A stretch of 43,323 bases of DNA from Belliella filtrata. GTDB lineage: Bacteria; Bacteroidota; Bacteroidia; Cytophagales; Cyclobacteriaceae. Positions 34,713 to 43,213 of the stretch are shown piece by piece. The stretch is taken from contig NZ_JAKZGP010000045.1 of the NCBI RefSeq assembly GCF_022549775.1, forward strand, positions 1 through 43,323, in the 5' to 3' direction. The first letter of the stretch is position 1; every line of letters begins with the position of its first letter. Both the position numbers and the translations under genes were made by a program. Under the pieces are notes generated by a model that saw nothing but the letters and a program-made list of their open reading frames with translations, was not told the DNA's origin and did not search any database.

Positions 34713-35153
34713 TTAAGATTGGTTTAAAGTATCTAATAATTGATGAAGTTTTGATTTGAGACTATCTAACGATTCTGTATCCATACTGTTCAATGTAACT
34801 CTTACTTTATCAGGAATTGATTCTGCCTTATTTTTTAAGGCCTTGCCTTGAAATGTAAGTTCTATTTCTACCTTTCGCTCATCCACATCACTACGAACCC
34901 TTTTGATCAAACTAGCAGACTCCATTCTCTTAAGCAAAGGAGTCAAAGTACCTGAATCCAAATGAAGCTTCTTACCGATTGAATTGACTGCCAACCCGTC
35001 CTCTTCCCACAGCACCAACATTACTAAGTATTGTGGATAGGTCAAGCCGATCGCAGACAAAGGCTCATGATAATTCTGAATCAACATTCTAGACGCTGCA
35101 TACAATGGAAAACATATTTGATTTTCGATCAATAAGGGTTTCTTGGAATTCAT
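34713..35153 (-). CDS. ohrR: MarR-family organic peroxide sensor OhrR
   Basis: A 146-residue winged-helix repressor. QICFPLYAASR near the N-terminus carries Cys14, equivalent to the reactive cysteine of OhrR. It is the only cysteine in the protein, so this would be a 1-Cys type sensor that needs an external thiol, as in Bacillus subtilis. The DNA-binding region is AVNSIGKKLHLDSGTLTPLLKRME followed by the wing VRSDVDERKVEIELT. The frame begins at a GTG (35159), but the ATG at 35153 fits the family. The promoter and a palindromic operator lie just upstream, so autorepression is expected. Confidence 0.9.
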   Translation of the reverse strand: MNSKKPLLIENQICFPLYAASRMLIQNYHEPLSAIGLTYPQYLVMLVLWEEDGLAVNSIGKKLHLDSGTLTPLLKRMESASLIKRVRSDVDERKVEIELTFQGKALKNKAESIPDKVRVTLNSMDTESLDSLKSKLHQLLDTLNQS

Positions 35154-35164
35154 AAGCACATCTA

Positions 35165-35178
35165 AATTGTTAACAATT
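35165..35178. promoter_or_regulatory. Candidate OhrR operator
   Basis: AATTGTTAACAATT is a perfect 14-bp palindrome 12 bases before the ohrR ATG, directly after the -7 box. Its AATTGT/ACAATT halves resemble the TACAATT-type halves known for OhrR operators. Confidence 0.6.
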
Positions 35179-35208
35179 AAATTTATAACAATTTTAAACA
35201 GTAATCAA
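35178..35208 (-). promoter_or_regulatory. Candidate ohrR-ohr promoter
   Basis: On the minus strand TTG (35206-35208), 20 bases, then TAAATTTA (35178-35185), one base off TAnnTTTG. The transcription start would fall inside or next to the palindromic operator. Confidence 0.5.
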
Positions 35209-35434
35209 GATTTAGTAAGAAATTCTTTGGTGATATTTTCAAAACAGTAAACCACAACTACTTTGCCACAAACCATTCTGATCTTTCAAACATCAGGAAA
35301 TATCCGCTAAAACAATTATCTTGCTAAAACCAAAAGCCCAATGAGCGTTAGATTTCTAATAAAAAGCTAATAAGATGCAAGCATGGCATGAAAGTGGTTT
35401 AAATACTCTAACAAAACTAGAATGTTAAGAAACT

Positions 35435-36847
35435 ATGGATAAGACACAAATAGATCAGGTTTTCGATGCTCAAAAAGCACAGTCGCTCAAACTCAGGACA
35501 AGCAGCAAAGCACAGAGGGTAAAAAAGCTAGAAGATTTGCAGAGTTGGATCGACGCCAATCAAGATGATATACGAAAGGCTATTTTTTCTGATTTCAAAA
35601 AACCATTTACTGAAACTAACATTTCTGAAATTTTTGTAGTCAATTCCGATATCAAACATGCTATCAAGAACATTGGAGACTGGATGTCTCCCGAAAAAGT
35701 ATCTACACCTCTCACCATGCTTGGTAGTAGATCATTTATCGAATATGAGCCAAAAGGTGTATCACTTATCATATCACCATGGAATTACCCATTCAACTTG
35801 GCAATAGGCCCGCTAGTTTCAGCAATAGCAGCGGGGTGTACTGCTATCATCAAGCCCTCAGAGCTTACGCCGCATACTTCAGCCCTAATCCGTAGACTTG
35901 TAGACGAGGTGTTTGAAAGTCAAGATGTTGCTGTCTTTGAAGGAGAGGCAGACGTAGCACAATATCTACTTGGTAAGCCCTTCGACCATATATTTTTTAC
36001 TGGAAGTCCAGCCATAGGAAAAGTCGTAATGAAAGCAGCTGCCGAACACTTGAGCTCAGTTACGCTTGAACTTGGAGGCAAATCACCAGCTATCATTGAC
36101 AGCAATGCCGATCTCAAAGATGCAGCAGACAAAATCATTTGGGGTAAATTTGTAAATTGTGGACAAACTTGTATTGCCCCTGACTATATATTAGTACAAA
36201 ATAGCATCACGGAGCAATTAGTCGTAGCATTGACCGATGCACTGAACAAGATGTATAACCCTAAAGGAAAAGGAATAGAGAAATCTAAAGATTATGCGAG
36301 AATTGTAAATGGAAAACACTTGCAAAGACTTCATCGTCTACTGGCGGACGCTACTGAAAAAGGAGCCCGAATCATCACTGGTGGTCAAGTAAATAGCAAT
36401 GAGAATTATTTTGAGCCCACATTACTCACCGATGTGAATGCAGGGATGCTGGTCATGCAAGAAGAGATATTTGGACCTATTCTTCCCATCGTGCCTTATG
36501 AAAGTTTGGATGAGGCTATTACTTATGTTAATGCTCAACCAAAGCCTTTGGCTCTGTATGCTTTTTCTAAGTCGTCGGACATCACTGATCAAGTGATCGC
36601 AAGAACTTCTTCTGGAGCCGTGGTGGTCAATGATTGTGTCCTTCACTATTTACAGCATGAACTACCATTCGGAGGGGTAAACAACTCTGGTATAGGCAAA
36701 GCACATGGGAAATTTGGCTTCTTGGCGTTCAGCAATGAGAAAGCAATTTTAAAGCAGAGAATAGGACTAACAGGCTCCAAACCGCTTTATCCGCCATATG
36801 GTTTTGCTGGAAAAAAAATTACAAAACTTCTACTTAAATGGTTTTAA
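35435..36847 (+). CDS. Aldehyde dehydrogenase (NAD(P)-dependent, class 3-like)
   Basis: A 470-residue ALDH. The catalytic Cys246 is in VNCGQTCIAPDY and the general base Glu212 in LELGGKSPAI. SPWNYPFNLAIGPL and HIFFTGSPAIGK form the cofactor-binding part, and QEEIFGPILPIV is the conserved motif near 345. The C-terminus ends in a short basic tail (GKKITKLLLKWF) like those of fatty-aldehyde dehydrogenases that touch membranes, so medium or long chain aldehydes are a reasonable guess. It starts divergently from ohrR (281-base gap), perhaps serving the same lipid-peroxide stress. Confidence 0.9.
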   Translation: MDKTQIDQVFDAQKAQSLKLRTSSKAQRVKKLEDLQSWIDANQDDIRKAIFSDFKKPFTETNISEIFVVNSDIKHAIKNIGDWMSPEKVSTPLTMLGSRSFIEYEPKGVSLIISPWNYPFNLAIGPLVSAIAAGCTAIIKPSELTPHTSALIRRLVDEVFESQDVAVFEGEADVAQYLLGKPFDHIFFTGSPAIGKVVMKAAAEHLSSVTLELGGKSPAIIDSNADLKDAADKIIWGKFVNCGQTCIAPDYILVQNSITEQLVVALTDALNKMYNPKGKGIEKSKDYARIVNGKHLQRLHRLLADATEKGARIITGGQVNSNENYFEPTLLTDVNAGMLVMQEEIFGPILPIVPYESLDEAITYVNAQPKPLALYAFSKSSDITDQVIARTSSGAVVVNDCVLHYLQHELPFGGVNNSGIGKAHGKFGFLAFSNEKAILKQRIGLTGSKPLYPPYGFAGKKITKLLLKWF

Positions 36848-36854
36848 TTGTTTC

Positions 36855-37982
36855 ATGAATAGACTCACGGTTATCCATCTACTTCTCCTTTTCCCATTCC
36901 TTATCAATCTGTCCTACAGTCAAGAGAGGCCTAGAGATCTTGGTATACATATCGGTGTGCTAAAACCTGGGCTAAACAATTCTATAACAGATGTAGCGGG
37001 AGTCAGTGTAGGACATTTGACCAAAATAGAAGGTGAGGATATCAGGACAGGCGTTACAGCAATCCTTCCTCACCAAGGGAATCTATTTCAAAACAAAGTT
37101 CCTGCGGCAGTTTTTATAGGAAACGGTTTCGGTAAATTAGCGGGGGTTACTCAGGTAGAGGAACTTGGGAATATTGAATCCCCAATTATTCTCACCAACA
37201 CGTTAAGTGTCGCAGCCGGAATAGAAGGTGTAGTACGATATAGTCTCAGTCAAGAAGGAAACGAACAAGTTCAATCCGTGAATGCAATCGTAGGAGAAAC
37301 AAACGACGGACTACTAAATGATATTCGTGGGATGCACATTGACAGTAAAGAGGTGCTAGCGGCAATACATGCAGCAAATACTGGCATCGTACAGGAGGGG
37401 AATGTCGGGGCTGGCACGGGCACTGTCTGCTTTGGATTCAAAGGGGGAATAGGAACAGCTTCCCGAAAGCTTCCAGCTACACTAGGAGGTCACACCGTTG
37501 GTGTACTTGTTCAGTCCAACTTTGGAGGGGTGCTTCAAGTCAATGGCGCTCCTGTTGGCGTCACCTTAGGGCAATATGCTTTCAAAAACCAATTGGAGTC
37601 CGCTGACGGGTCATGTATGATCATAGTAGCTACTGACGCACCAGTAGGTGAGCGAAATCTCAAAAGAATAGCTGAAAGAGCAATGTTTGGCTTAGCCAAA
37701 ACAGGCGGAATAGCCTCAAATGGCTCTGGAGATTACGTTATTGCATTTTCGAATTTTAAAGAAAACCTGATTCCTCATCAATCCTCCAGCACATTGATCA
37801 AGAGAGAGGAGCTAAGAAATGATGATATGTCAGCACTATTTTTAGCCACAATAGAGGCAACTGAGGAAGCCATCATCAACTCCTTGTTTGCCGCTGAAGA
37901 TATGATTGGAAAAGGCGGTAGAAAAGTCTCAGCTCTACCTGTACCAAAAGTACTGGAGCTGATGAATCTAAAAGAAAAATGA
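36855..37982 (+). CDS. Secreted P1-family (DmpA-like) peptidase
   Basis: A 375-residue N-terminal-nucleophile peptidase of the DmpA/BapA family, which release N-terminal residues, often beta- or D-amino acids, from short peptides. A signal peptide (about residues 1-22, ending YSQ) is followed by PGLNNSITDVAGVSVGHLT. VGAGTGTVCFGFKGGIGTAS is the substrate region. The self-cleavage site is expected between Gly290 and Ser291 in SNGSGDYVIAFSNF, Ser291 becoming the new N-terminus and nucleophile. An in-frame ATG at 36798 exists inside the ALDH gene, but the ATG at 36855 gives a proper signal peptide. It lies seven bases after the ALDH stop and may share its transcript. Confidence 0.88.
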   Translation: MNRLTVIHLLLLFPFLINLSYSQERPRDLGIHIGVLKPGLNNSITDVAGVSVGHLTKIEGEDIRTGVTAILPHQGNLFQNKVPAAVFIGNGFGKLAGVTQVEELGNIESPIILTNTLSVAAGIEGVVRYSLSQEGNEQVQSVNAIVGETNDGLLNDIRGMHIDSKEVLAAIHAANTGIVQEGNVGAGTGTVCFGFKGGIGTASRKLPATLGGHTVGVLVQSNFGGVLQVNGAPVGVTLGQYAFKNQLESADGSCMIIVATDAPVGERNLKRIAERAMFGLAKTGGIASNGSGDYVIAFSNFKENLIPHQSSSTLIKREELRNDDMSALFLATIEATEEAIINSLFAAEDMIGKGGRKVSALPVPKVLELMNLKEK

Positions 37983-38074
37983 TAGTAAAAAAATAAGTAT
38001 AGGTTCATGAAGGTTAAATTTTTCTTTTCATTTCGAATTAGGAGTTTATGGAATAAAGGATTTATTAACACCAC

Positions 38075-39616
38075 CTACAACTTATCGATTTGACCAAGGT
38101 AAAATTCGGCTTGCTTCAATATAGCATCAGCATCTTTCATCTTCGCCAATGTCCTATACGCCATTCCTATCCTTGGATTTTTCGAGAGTTTTTCCTCATT
38201 TCTCGCATAAAAATGCCAATAAAGACTGTTGAAAGGACAAGCTCGATCTCCTACTTTAAGGTTCTTTTTGTAAAAGCAAGATTCACAATAATTACTCATT
38301 TTGTCAATGTAATTTGCTGAAGACACATAAGGTTTTGTACCAACGATTCCTCCATCTGCAAACTGGCTCATTCCTCTCGTATTGGTGATTTCCACCCACT
38401 CTATGGCGTCAATATATATACCCAAGTACCACTGGTCCACTTCATCGGGATCTATACCGGCTAGTAGCATGAAATTTCCCGTGACCATCAGCCTTTGGAT
38501 ATGGTGAGCATATGCTGACTTTAGGGATCCCTCTATAGCGTGTTTTAAGCAGTTCATCTTTGTCTTTCCTGTCCAAAAATAAGCAGGAAGTTTCTCCTGG
38601 TGCTCAAAGAAATTGAGTGAAGCAAAATCTGGCATTTCTGCCCAGTAAACTCCCCTCATATACTCCCTCCACCCTAATATTTGCCTTATAAACCCTTCCA
38701 CCTGCGCTATATCAATAGTGTCTTGATGTCCATACCAGTATTTTTCTACATACTCAACAACCTCCAGAGGTGATATCATCTTGACATTCAAAGCAAAGCT
38801 AAGTCTACTATGGAACAAAAAACTATCCCCATCATACATGGCGTCTTGATATTCCCCAAATCGAAAGAGAAGCTTTTCGCAGAAATATCGTAATACTTCC
38901 AAAGACTCCTCCCTGCTTACTGGCCAATCAAAAGCATTCTCATCAATTTCTCCTATTGTAGTGGCTCCTTTGGAATGGATCATTTTCACCATTTCCTTCA
39001 CAGCTTTCGGAAATGTTTTAGGTTGTACCAATAATAGTGGGTCTTTGAGCTTATTGCGGTTTTCATGATCATAATTCCATTTCCCTGTCAGAGGCTCTTT
39101 ACCATCCATTAGCACATTGTATTTTGCCCTCATAGCCCGATAGAATGTCTCCATGAGATAAGTTTTCTTCCCTTTGAAAAAATCCTTTAGAAATCCCCTT
39201 TCGGTTAAGAAATGTTCGCTATCTACTAACTTGACAGAAACCCCCAAATCCGACTCTAACTTTTCTGTCAATTCTAGGAGTATTTGATCCAAACGATATT
39301 CATCTGGAAGCTGGTATTCAAATCTTACAAAATCATGTTGCTCTACAAGCATCAAAACATTTTCTTTGAGTGTCTGGGTATTTTCGTCATCGTCTAGGTG
39401 AAAGTAGATCACTTCATGCCCTTTTTCTTTAAGAAATTCACCAAAATTTCTCATTGCAAGAAAAAAGGCAACCACTTTTTGAATATGATGATTGGTGTAT
39501 TCTGCTTCTTGCATGATTTCCATGATTAGGTAAGTTACATTGCTGTCAGCTTCTTCAAACCAACTGTGATTTGCATTCAATTGATCTCCCAAAATCAGTC
39601 TTAAGGTCTTTTTCAT
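38075..39616 (-). CDS. Bacterial Fe-S (6-4) photolyase / photolyase-related protein (PhrB-like)
   Basis: A 513-residue photolyase of the FeS-BCP class. LILGDQLNANHSWF begins the N-terminal antenna domain, and the C-terminal FAD domain includes GWREYMRGVYWA and HHIQRLMVTGNFMLLAGIDP. The four cluster cysteines are Cys356, Cys444, Cys447 and Cys460, each six residues beyond Cys350, Cys438, Cys441 and Cys454 of Agrobacterium PhrB, recalled from the literature. The His pair 371/372 matches its active site. The protein should use light to repair (6-4) photoproducts with a [4Fe-4S] cluster and probably a ribolumazine antenna. Transcribed alone. Confidence 0.9.
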   Translation of the reverse strand: MKKTLRLILGDQLNANHSWFEEADSNVTYLIMEIMQEAEYTNHHIQKVVAFFLAMRNFGEFLKEKGHEVIYFHLDDDENTQTLKENVLMLVEQHDFVRFEYQLPDEYRLDQILLELTEKLESDLGVSVKLVDSEHFLTERGFLKDFFKGKKTYLMETFYRAMRAKYNVLMDGKEPLTGKWNYDHENRNKLKDPLLLVQPKTFPKAVKEMVKMIHSKGATTIGEIDENAFDWPVSREESLEVLRYFCEKLLFRFGEYQDAMYDGDSFLFHSRLSFALNVKMISPLEVVEYVEKYWYGHQDTIDIAQVEGFIRQILGWREYMRGVYWAEMPDFASLNFFEHQEKLPAYFWTGKTKMNCLKHAIEGSLKSAYAHHIQRLMVTGNFMLLAGIDPDEVDQWYLGIYIDAIEWVEITNTRGMSQFADGGIVGTKPYVSSANYIDKMSNYCESCFYKKNLKVGDRACPFNSLYWHFYARNEEKLSKNPRIGMAYRTLAKMKDADAILKQAEFYLGQIDKL

Positions 39617-39670
39617 ATCCCAACTTTTAGTAACAATTGAAGCATATACAAGCTTGTTTTGTTTTTTCTA

Positions 39671-39706
39671 AAACAAAAAAATACCTCCACTTTCCAGAAG
39701 CAGAGG
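39671..39706 (-). terminator. Terminator of the T9SS cargo-PorP operon
   Basis: A 9-bp stem with two G-T pairs (39684-39692 with 39698-39706), loop of five, then TATTTTTTTG on the minus strand. It follows the PorP-like stop codon by about 37 bases. Confidence 0.75.
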
Positions 39707-39742
39707 CATTGCAAATTGCAAAATCACCCTAACCAAAATATC

Positions 39743-40768
39743 TTAATACTTAAAGCATGGCATCATGCTCACTTTTCTATCTCTTTGACCTGAATCCCCA
39801 GCCAAGAATGAAAACCTCATGGAGATTTCATGGGCTCCTCCTGAGTTGGCTTGATTTAGTTTTGAAAGTGTGTAATCGTAGCTGTACCCAACATCTAGCC
39901 CATTTCCTAATGAAAATCCAATCAAGCCAATCAAAGATTCGTTGTTGGGCAACATGCTGCTGATAGTTGGAAGTCCCCTGTACCAAACTCCAAAAACAAT
40001 CGGCTGCAAGTTGATCTGTGCTCCAAGGTCAAGCTGGTTGAATGGATCTTGATGCTTGTAATTGAATGCTAAAAGCAGCTCTCTCCTCCCCATGATGTTA
40101 TTATTGAACTGCTGAGACATTCCTTGAGAAAGGTCGATTTTGACACCTCCATGGGCAGAAAGTCGCATAGGTAACTTGGAAATACCTTCCTCTACAAAAG
40201 ACACATTGGGCTGCGTAATGTGGTGTGCCGAAACTCCTAACCACACAGCCTCATTGTGATACAATGCACCAAAATTGTAATCCATAAATCTATGCCGTAC
40301 ATCAGCTCCTAAATTCTCACCACTGAAGTCCCCAATATTTCCATTAGCATCTATCTGACTTCCAAAGATCATCTGGCTGAAATTTGCATCACGTGAGACA
40401 AAACTTGCCTGACCACCAAATCTTAAAAAACTACTAAAGCCCAACTGAAGCCTGTAAGCGTACACTCCACCAACTTCCATAGTGCTTAAATTGGACATTG
40501 ACTCTTGAGTACCATTCACGATCAGCCCTATACCACTATTCAAGTTGAAGAGGTAATGATCCATATAGGCAGAGTAAGAATTGAAGGTGTGACCTAAGCC
40601 TGGCCATTGGTTCCTGTAATTGACACCTATTCTAGTCATCTCCGATGATCCTGCAAAAGCAGGGTTGAGATAAAGAGGTGCAGCATAAAACTGCGAATAT
40701 TGCATGTCTTGCGCCGAAATATTGGCAAAGAACATGATCATGGCGACAAGGGTATACAGCTTTCTCAT
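39743..40768 (-). CDS. PorP/SprF family type IX secretion outer membrane protein
   Basis: A 341-residue outer membrane barrel-type protein. A signal peptide ending ANISAQ is followed by DMQYSQFYAAPLYLNPAFAGSSEMTRIGVNYRNQWPGL, the hallmark N-terminus of the PorP/SprF family. Beta-strand alternation continues (FNNNIMGRRELLLAFNYKH, IGFSLGNGLDVGYSYDYTLS), and the end is MRFSFLAGDS. PorP binds the type IX rotor-linked PorE complex, and SprF is needed for secretion of SprB in gliding Flavobacterium. Here it lies four bases after a T9SS type B cargo gene, the same pairing as SprB-SprF. Confidence 0.92.
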   Translation of the reverse strand: MRKLYTLVAMIMFFANISAQDMQYSQFYAAPLYLNPAFAGSSEMTRIGVNYRNQWPGLGHTFNSYSAYMDHYLFNLNSGIGLIVNGTQESMSNLSTMEVGGVYAYRLQLGFSSFLRFGGQASFVSRDANFSQMIFGSQIDANGNIGDFSGENLGADVRHRFMDYNFGALYHNEAVWLGVSAHHITQPNVSFVEEGISKLPMRLSAHGGVKIDLSQGMSQQFNNNIMGRRELLLAFNYKHQDPFNQLDLGAQINLQPIVFGVWYRGLPTISSMLPNNESLIGLIGFSLGNGLDVGYSYDYTLSKLNQANSGGAHEISMRFSFLAGDSGQRDRKVSMMPCFKY

Positions 40769-40772
40769 ATCA

Positions 40773-42857
40773 TCATCTTATTAAAGTGAACGCCCCCGTT
40801 TGATTGACCACATTATCATCGAGTCTGCTGTAAGAAATTTTGTATACATAATTGCCGGCTGGCAACAACTTCCCTTTGTAAGTACCATCCCAGCCCACAA
40901 CTTCCAATCCATTTTCTGAATAAATATGTTCTCCCCAATGATTGAAAACATCCATTTGAAAATGTTTGATCCCTTTCAGTACAGGTTTCAGCCTATCATT
41001 GAGTCCATCTCCATTAGGGCTAAAGGCATTTGGCATTACCACTACTTCAGTACTTGAGCTCACATGAAGTGTATTTGCCTCGAAAGTAGAACATCCATAT
41101 ACATCAAAAGCAGTTAGCTTCACGGTATATGCACCTTCTTTGGCAAAACTGTGAATTGGATCCTTTTCAGAACTCACCTTCCCATCTCCAAAATCCCACT
41201 CCCAAAGAATAAACTCATTGGACATATAGCTGGTGAAAGCTATACTATCATTTACTAAAACTTCAGGATCACTCACAAAAGCCAATTTTCTATACTCAAA
41301 ATCTACTCTAGCGGACCCAGTAAAAGTTGGGAAATCGACTTTTATCAAATCAGAGGTCATACAGCCATTAGCGTCTGTCACTTCTATCCTGATCTCAGTG
41401 GCTGAGTAGAATTTGATTTCCTTACTGTTTGTTTCTCCGTTACTCCATTTTACTGTATATGGAGGAACACCTCCACTGATGTCAACCCACGAAATCCCCG
41501 TAAGCTCGCCTGTATCGCAGTTCATTTCTAAAGAGCTATCGATTTTGGCTTTCAAGACCAATGGCTCTTGTATATTCACTTGATGCTCAATTTTGCAGCC
41601 AGTAGCGTCTTCAAGCACGGCAGTATATGTGCCTGCTGTCAAACCATCTCGCTTCCATTGGTCATGAAAACCATCAGACCAGCGTATTCGAACAGACTCC
41701 TGAGCCTGTTCTACCATCAATTCCACCACCCCGTCAGCTGCACCATGGCAACTGACTTGTCCGAGCTGAACAACATTTACTGTTAAATCATACGCTACTT
41801 GCTTCATTTCAAATTCGGTAGAAGTCATGCAACCATTTGCATCTATCGCTTCAACCCTATATTTCCCTGCCTTTAAATTTGTGATCCGAGATGTATTCGC
41901 TCCATTACTCCACTTATATTGATAGGGTGCTGTACCACCTTTGACTTCTACCTCGATGCTACCTTCAGAAGTTGTGTCACAAGTCAGCTGGGAAATGGAC
42001 TTTGTATGGATCTCGATCGGATCACTCGAAGTCACTGTCACCACTTTACTCGCGGTACAACCGCCAGCATCTGTGACTAAAACTTCATAAGTCCCTGCGG
42101 CCAATTTATTAACGGTGTTACTATAAGCTCCATGCTTCCACTTATAGCTGTAAGGTTCCCTTCCTCCTGTCACTTTCAATGCTATGCTTCCATTAGCATC
42201 ACCACATTGACTGGCAGTTACTGATTCATCGATATGCAAGCCTGAGGTCTCAGCCCCTATACTGAAAGATACCGTTCTGCTACAATTATAAATATCATAG
42301 ACTGTGACTGAATAATCTCCAACAGGCAAATCATTCGCCTCCATGCCACCTACCAACCCATGGCTCCATTCTACCCTGTAAGGCTCCCCTCTTCCAACCA
42401 ATACGCTAATTTTTGCATAACCATTTTTGCTACTACTACAAGAGGCATCCACTTTCTCTATAGCACCCAAAATCAAAGGAAAAGGAGGTTGAATCACTAT
42501 TTGCTCGGTGATTTTATTTCCCTGAAAATCTGTTATGTTTACAGTGTAGGTTCCAGCATATAAATTGACTCTATTTTGAGTTGTATCATTATTGTTCCAC
42601 TTAAACGTATATGGCGGAACACCACCCTGAACGTCCAAATCAATGTTTCCACGCTCCTCATGAGAACAAAGTGCTAACTTACCCGACACAAAAACTTGTA
42701 ATTCACCGTAACTTGTTTCTCTTAACCCGATTGTTTGCAATGCTAAATCTTTGTTCAAGTGCTGTGCAAAAACATAAGGCATGTCAAATACACTGATCAT
42801 AACCATGATCAGCGACATCAAGACAAAACCACCATATTTTTTATCACATAAACTCAT
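40773..42857 (-). CDS. T9SS type B surface protein with SprB-like repeats and a PKD domain
   Basis: A 694-residue exported adhesin-like protein. After a signal peptide ending YVFAQ, six SprB-type repeats of about 70-80 residues run from about residue 45 to 480, each with a GGxxPYxxKWSNG-like core and a closing AGTYxVxVTDxxGC. A PKD domain follows (WEWDFGDGKVSSEKDPIHSF, about 530-600). The last 85 residues, PNAFSPNGDGLNDRLKPV and VFNHWGEHIY to GNYVYKISY, form the gliding-motility-associated type B sorting domain. Such proteins are exported by type IX secretion and displayed with help from a PorP/SprF partner, encoded next. The frame extends to a GTG at 42899, but ATG 42857 gives the better signal. 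Confidence 0.9.
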   Translation of the reverse strand: MSLCDKKYGGFVLMSLIMVMISVFDMPYVFAQHLNKDLALQTIGLRETSYGELQVFVSGKLALCSHEERGNIDLDVQGGVPPYTFKWNNNDTTQNRVNLYAGTYTVNITDFQGNKITEQIVIQPPFPLILGAIEKVDASCSSSKNGYAKISVLVGRGEPYRVEWSHGLVGGMEANDLPVGDYSVTVYDIYNCSRTVSFSIGAETSGLHIDESVTASQCGDANGSIALKVTGGREPYSYKWKHGAYSNTVNKLAAGTYEVLVTDAGGCTASKVVTVTSSDPIEIHTKSISQLTCDTTSEGSIEVEVKGGTAPYQYKWSNGANTSRITNLKAGKYRVEAIDANGCMTSTEFEMKQVAYDLTVNVVQLGQVSCHGAADGVVELMVEQAQESVRIRWSDGFHDQWKRDGLTAGTYTAVLEDATGCKIEHQVNIQEPLVLKAKIDSSLEMNCDTGELTGISWVDISGGVPPYTVKWSNGETNSKEIKFYSATEIRIEVTDANGCMTSDLIKVDFPTFTGSARVDFEYRKLAFVSDPEVLVNDSIAFTSYMSNEFILWEWDFGDGKVSSEKDPIHSFAKEGAYTVKLTAFDVYGCSTFEANTLHVSSSTEVVVMPNAFSPNGDGLNDRLKPVLKGIKHFQMDVFNHWGEHIYSENGLEVVGWDGTYKGKLLPAGNYVYKISYSRLDDNVVNQTGAFTLIR

Positions 42858-43203
42858 AAGTCGGATTTTCGACAAGCTTTTACAGCACTTTTTATGCACT
42901 TCAAGGCCATATTATTGTCAATAATATTTTAAAATATTATTTTTTGCTTTTCATAAATATCAAAATGATATTCTATTTCACTGGGTGATTAACTTAACTT
43001 ATGGAATATTTCTTTGAATCTCAAAAAATAAATACGAAAACTTCACACCAATAGATCATTCAAAAAATGATATTTATCATGAAATAATACAATATTCAAA
43101 AAACAGGGTTTTACTTACTTTTTAATGATTTTGAAAAATGTAAATCCCTTTGTTTGGAATAATTTTAATTTACTTGGATATGGGTTTAGTTTAAAAATTG
43201 TAA
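42858..43203. other. AT-rich upstream region of the type B cargo gene
   Basis: No gene is seen. A 22-bp perfect AT palindrome occupies 42920-42941 (cut at TTTT/AAAA in the middle) and a 6-bp inverted repeat ATGATA-TT-TATCAT lies at 43067-43080. No clean TAnnTTTG promoter is visible for the gene at 42857. Confidence 0.45.
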
Positions 43204-43213
43204 CTACTCAGGT
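43200..43213 (+). repeat. Terminal inverted repeat, right copy
   Basis: GTAACTACTCAGGT, exact reverse complement of 114-127. It begins with GTAA and marks the outer end of an element that continues to the right of the window. Confidence 0.6.

Noticed and set aside
36798-36854. Longer N-terminus for the P1 peptidase from ATG 36798
   Set aside because: It would overlap the ALDH gene by 50 bases and bury the signal peptide behind 19 extra residues.
128-43199. The whole region as a composite transposon bounded by IS66 ends
   Set aside because: It holds core genes (bamA, uppS, hemH, coaX, tRNA-Phe) with uniform style, so mobile cargo is unlikely. Bounding IS copies are better explained as chance neighbours or contig breaks.
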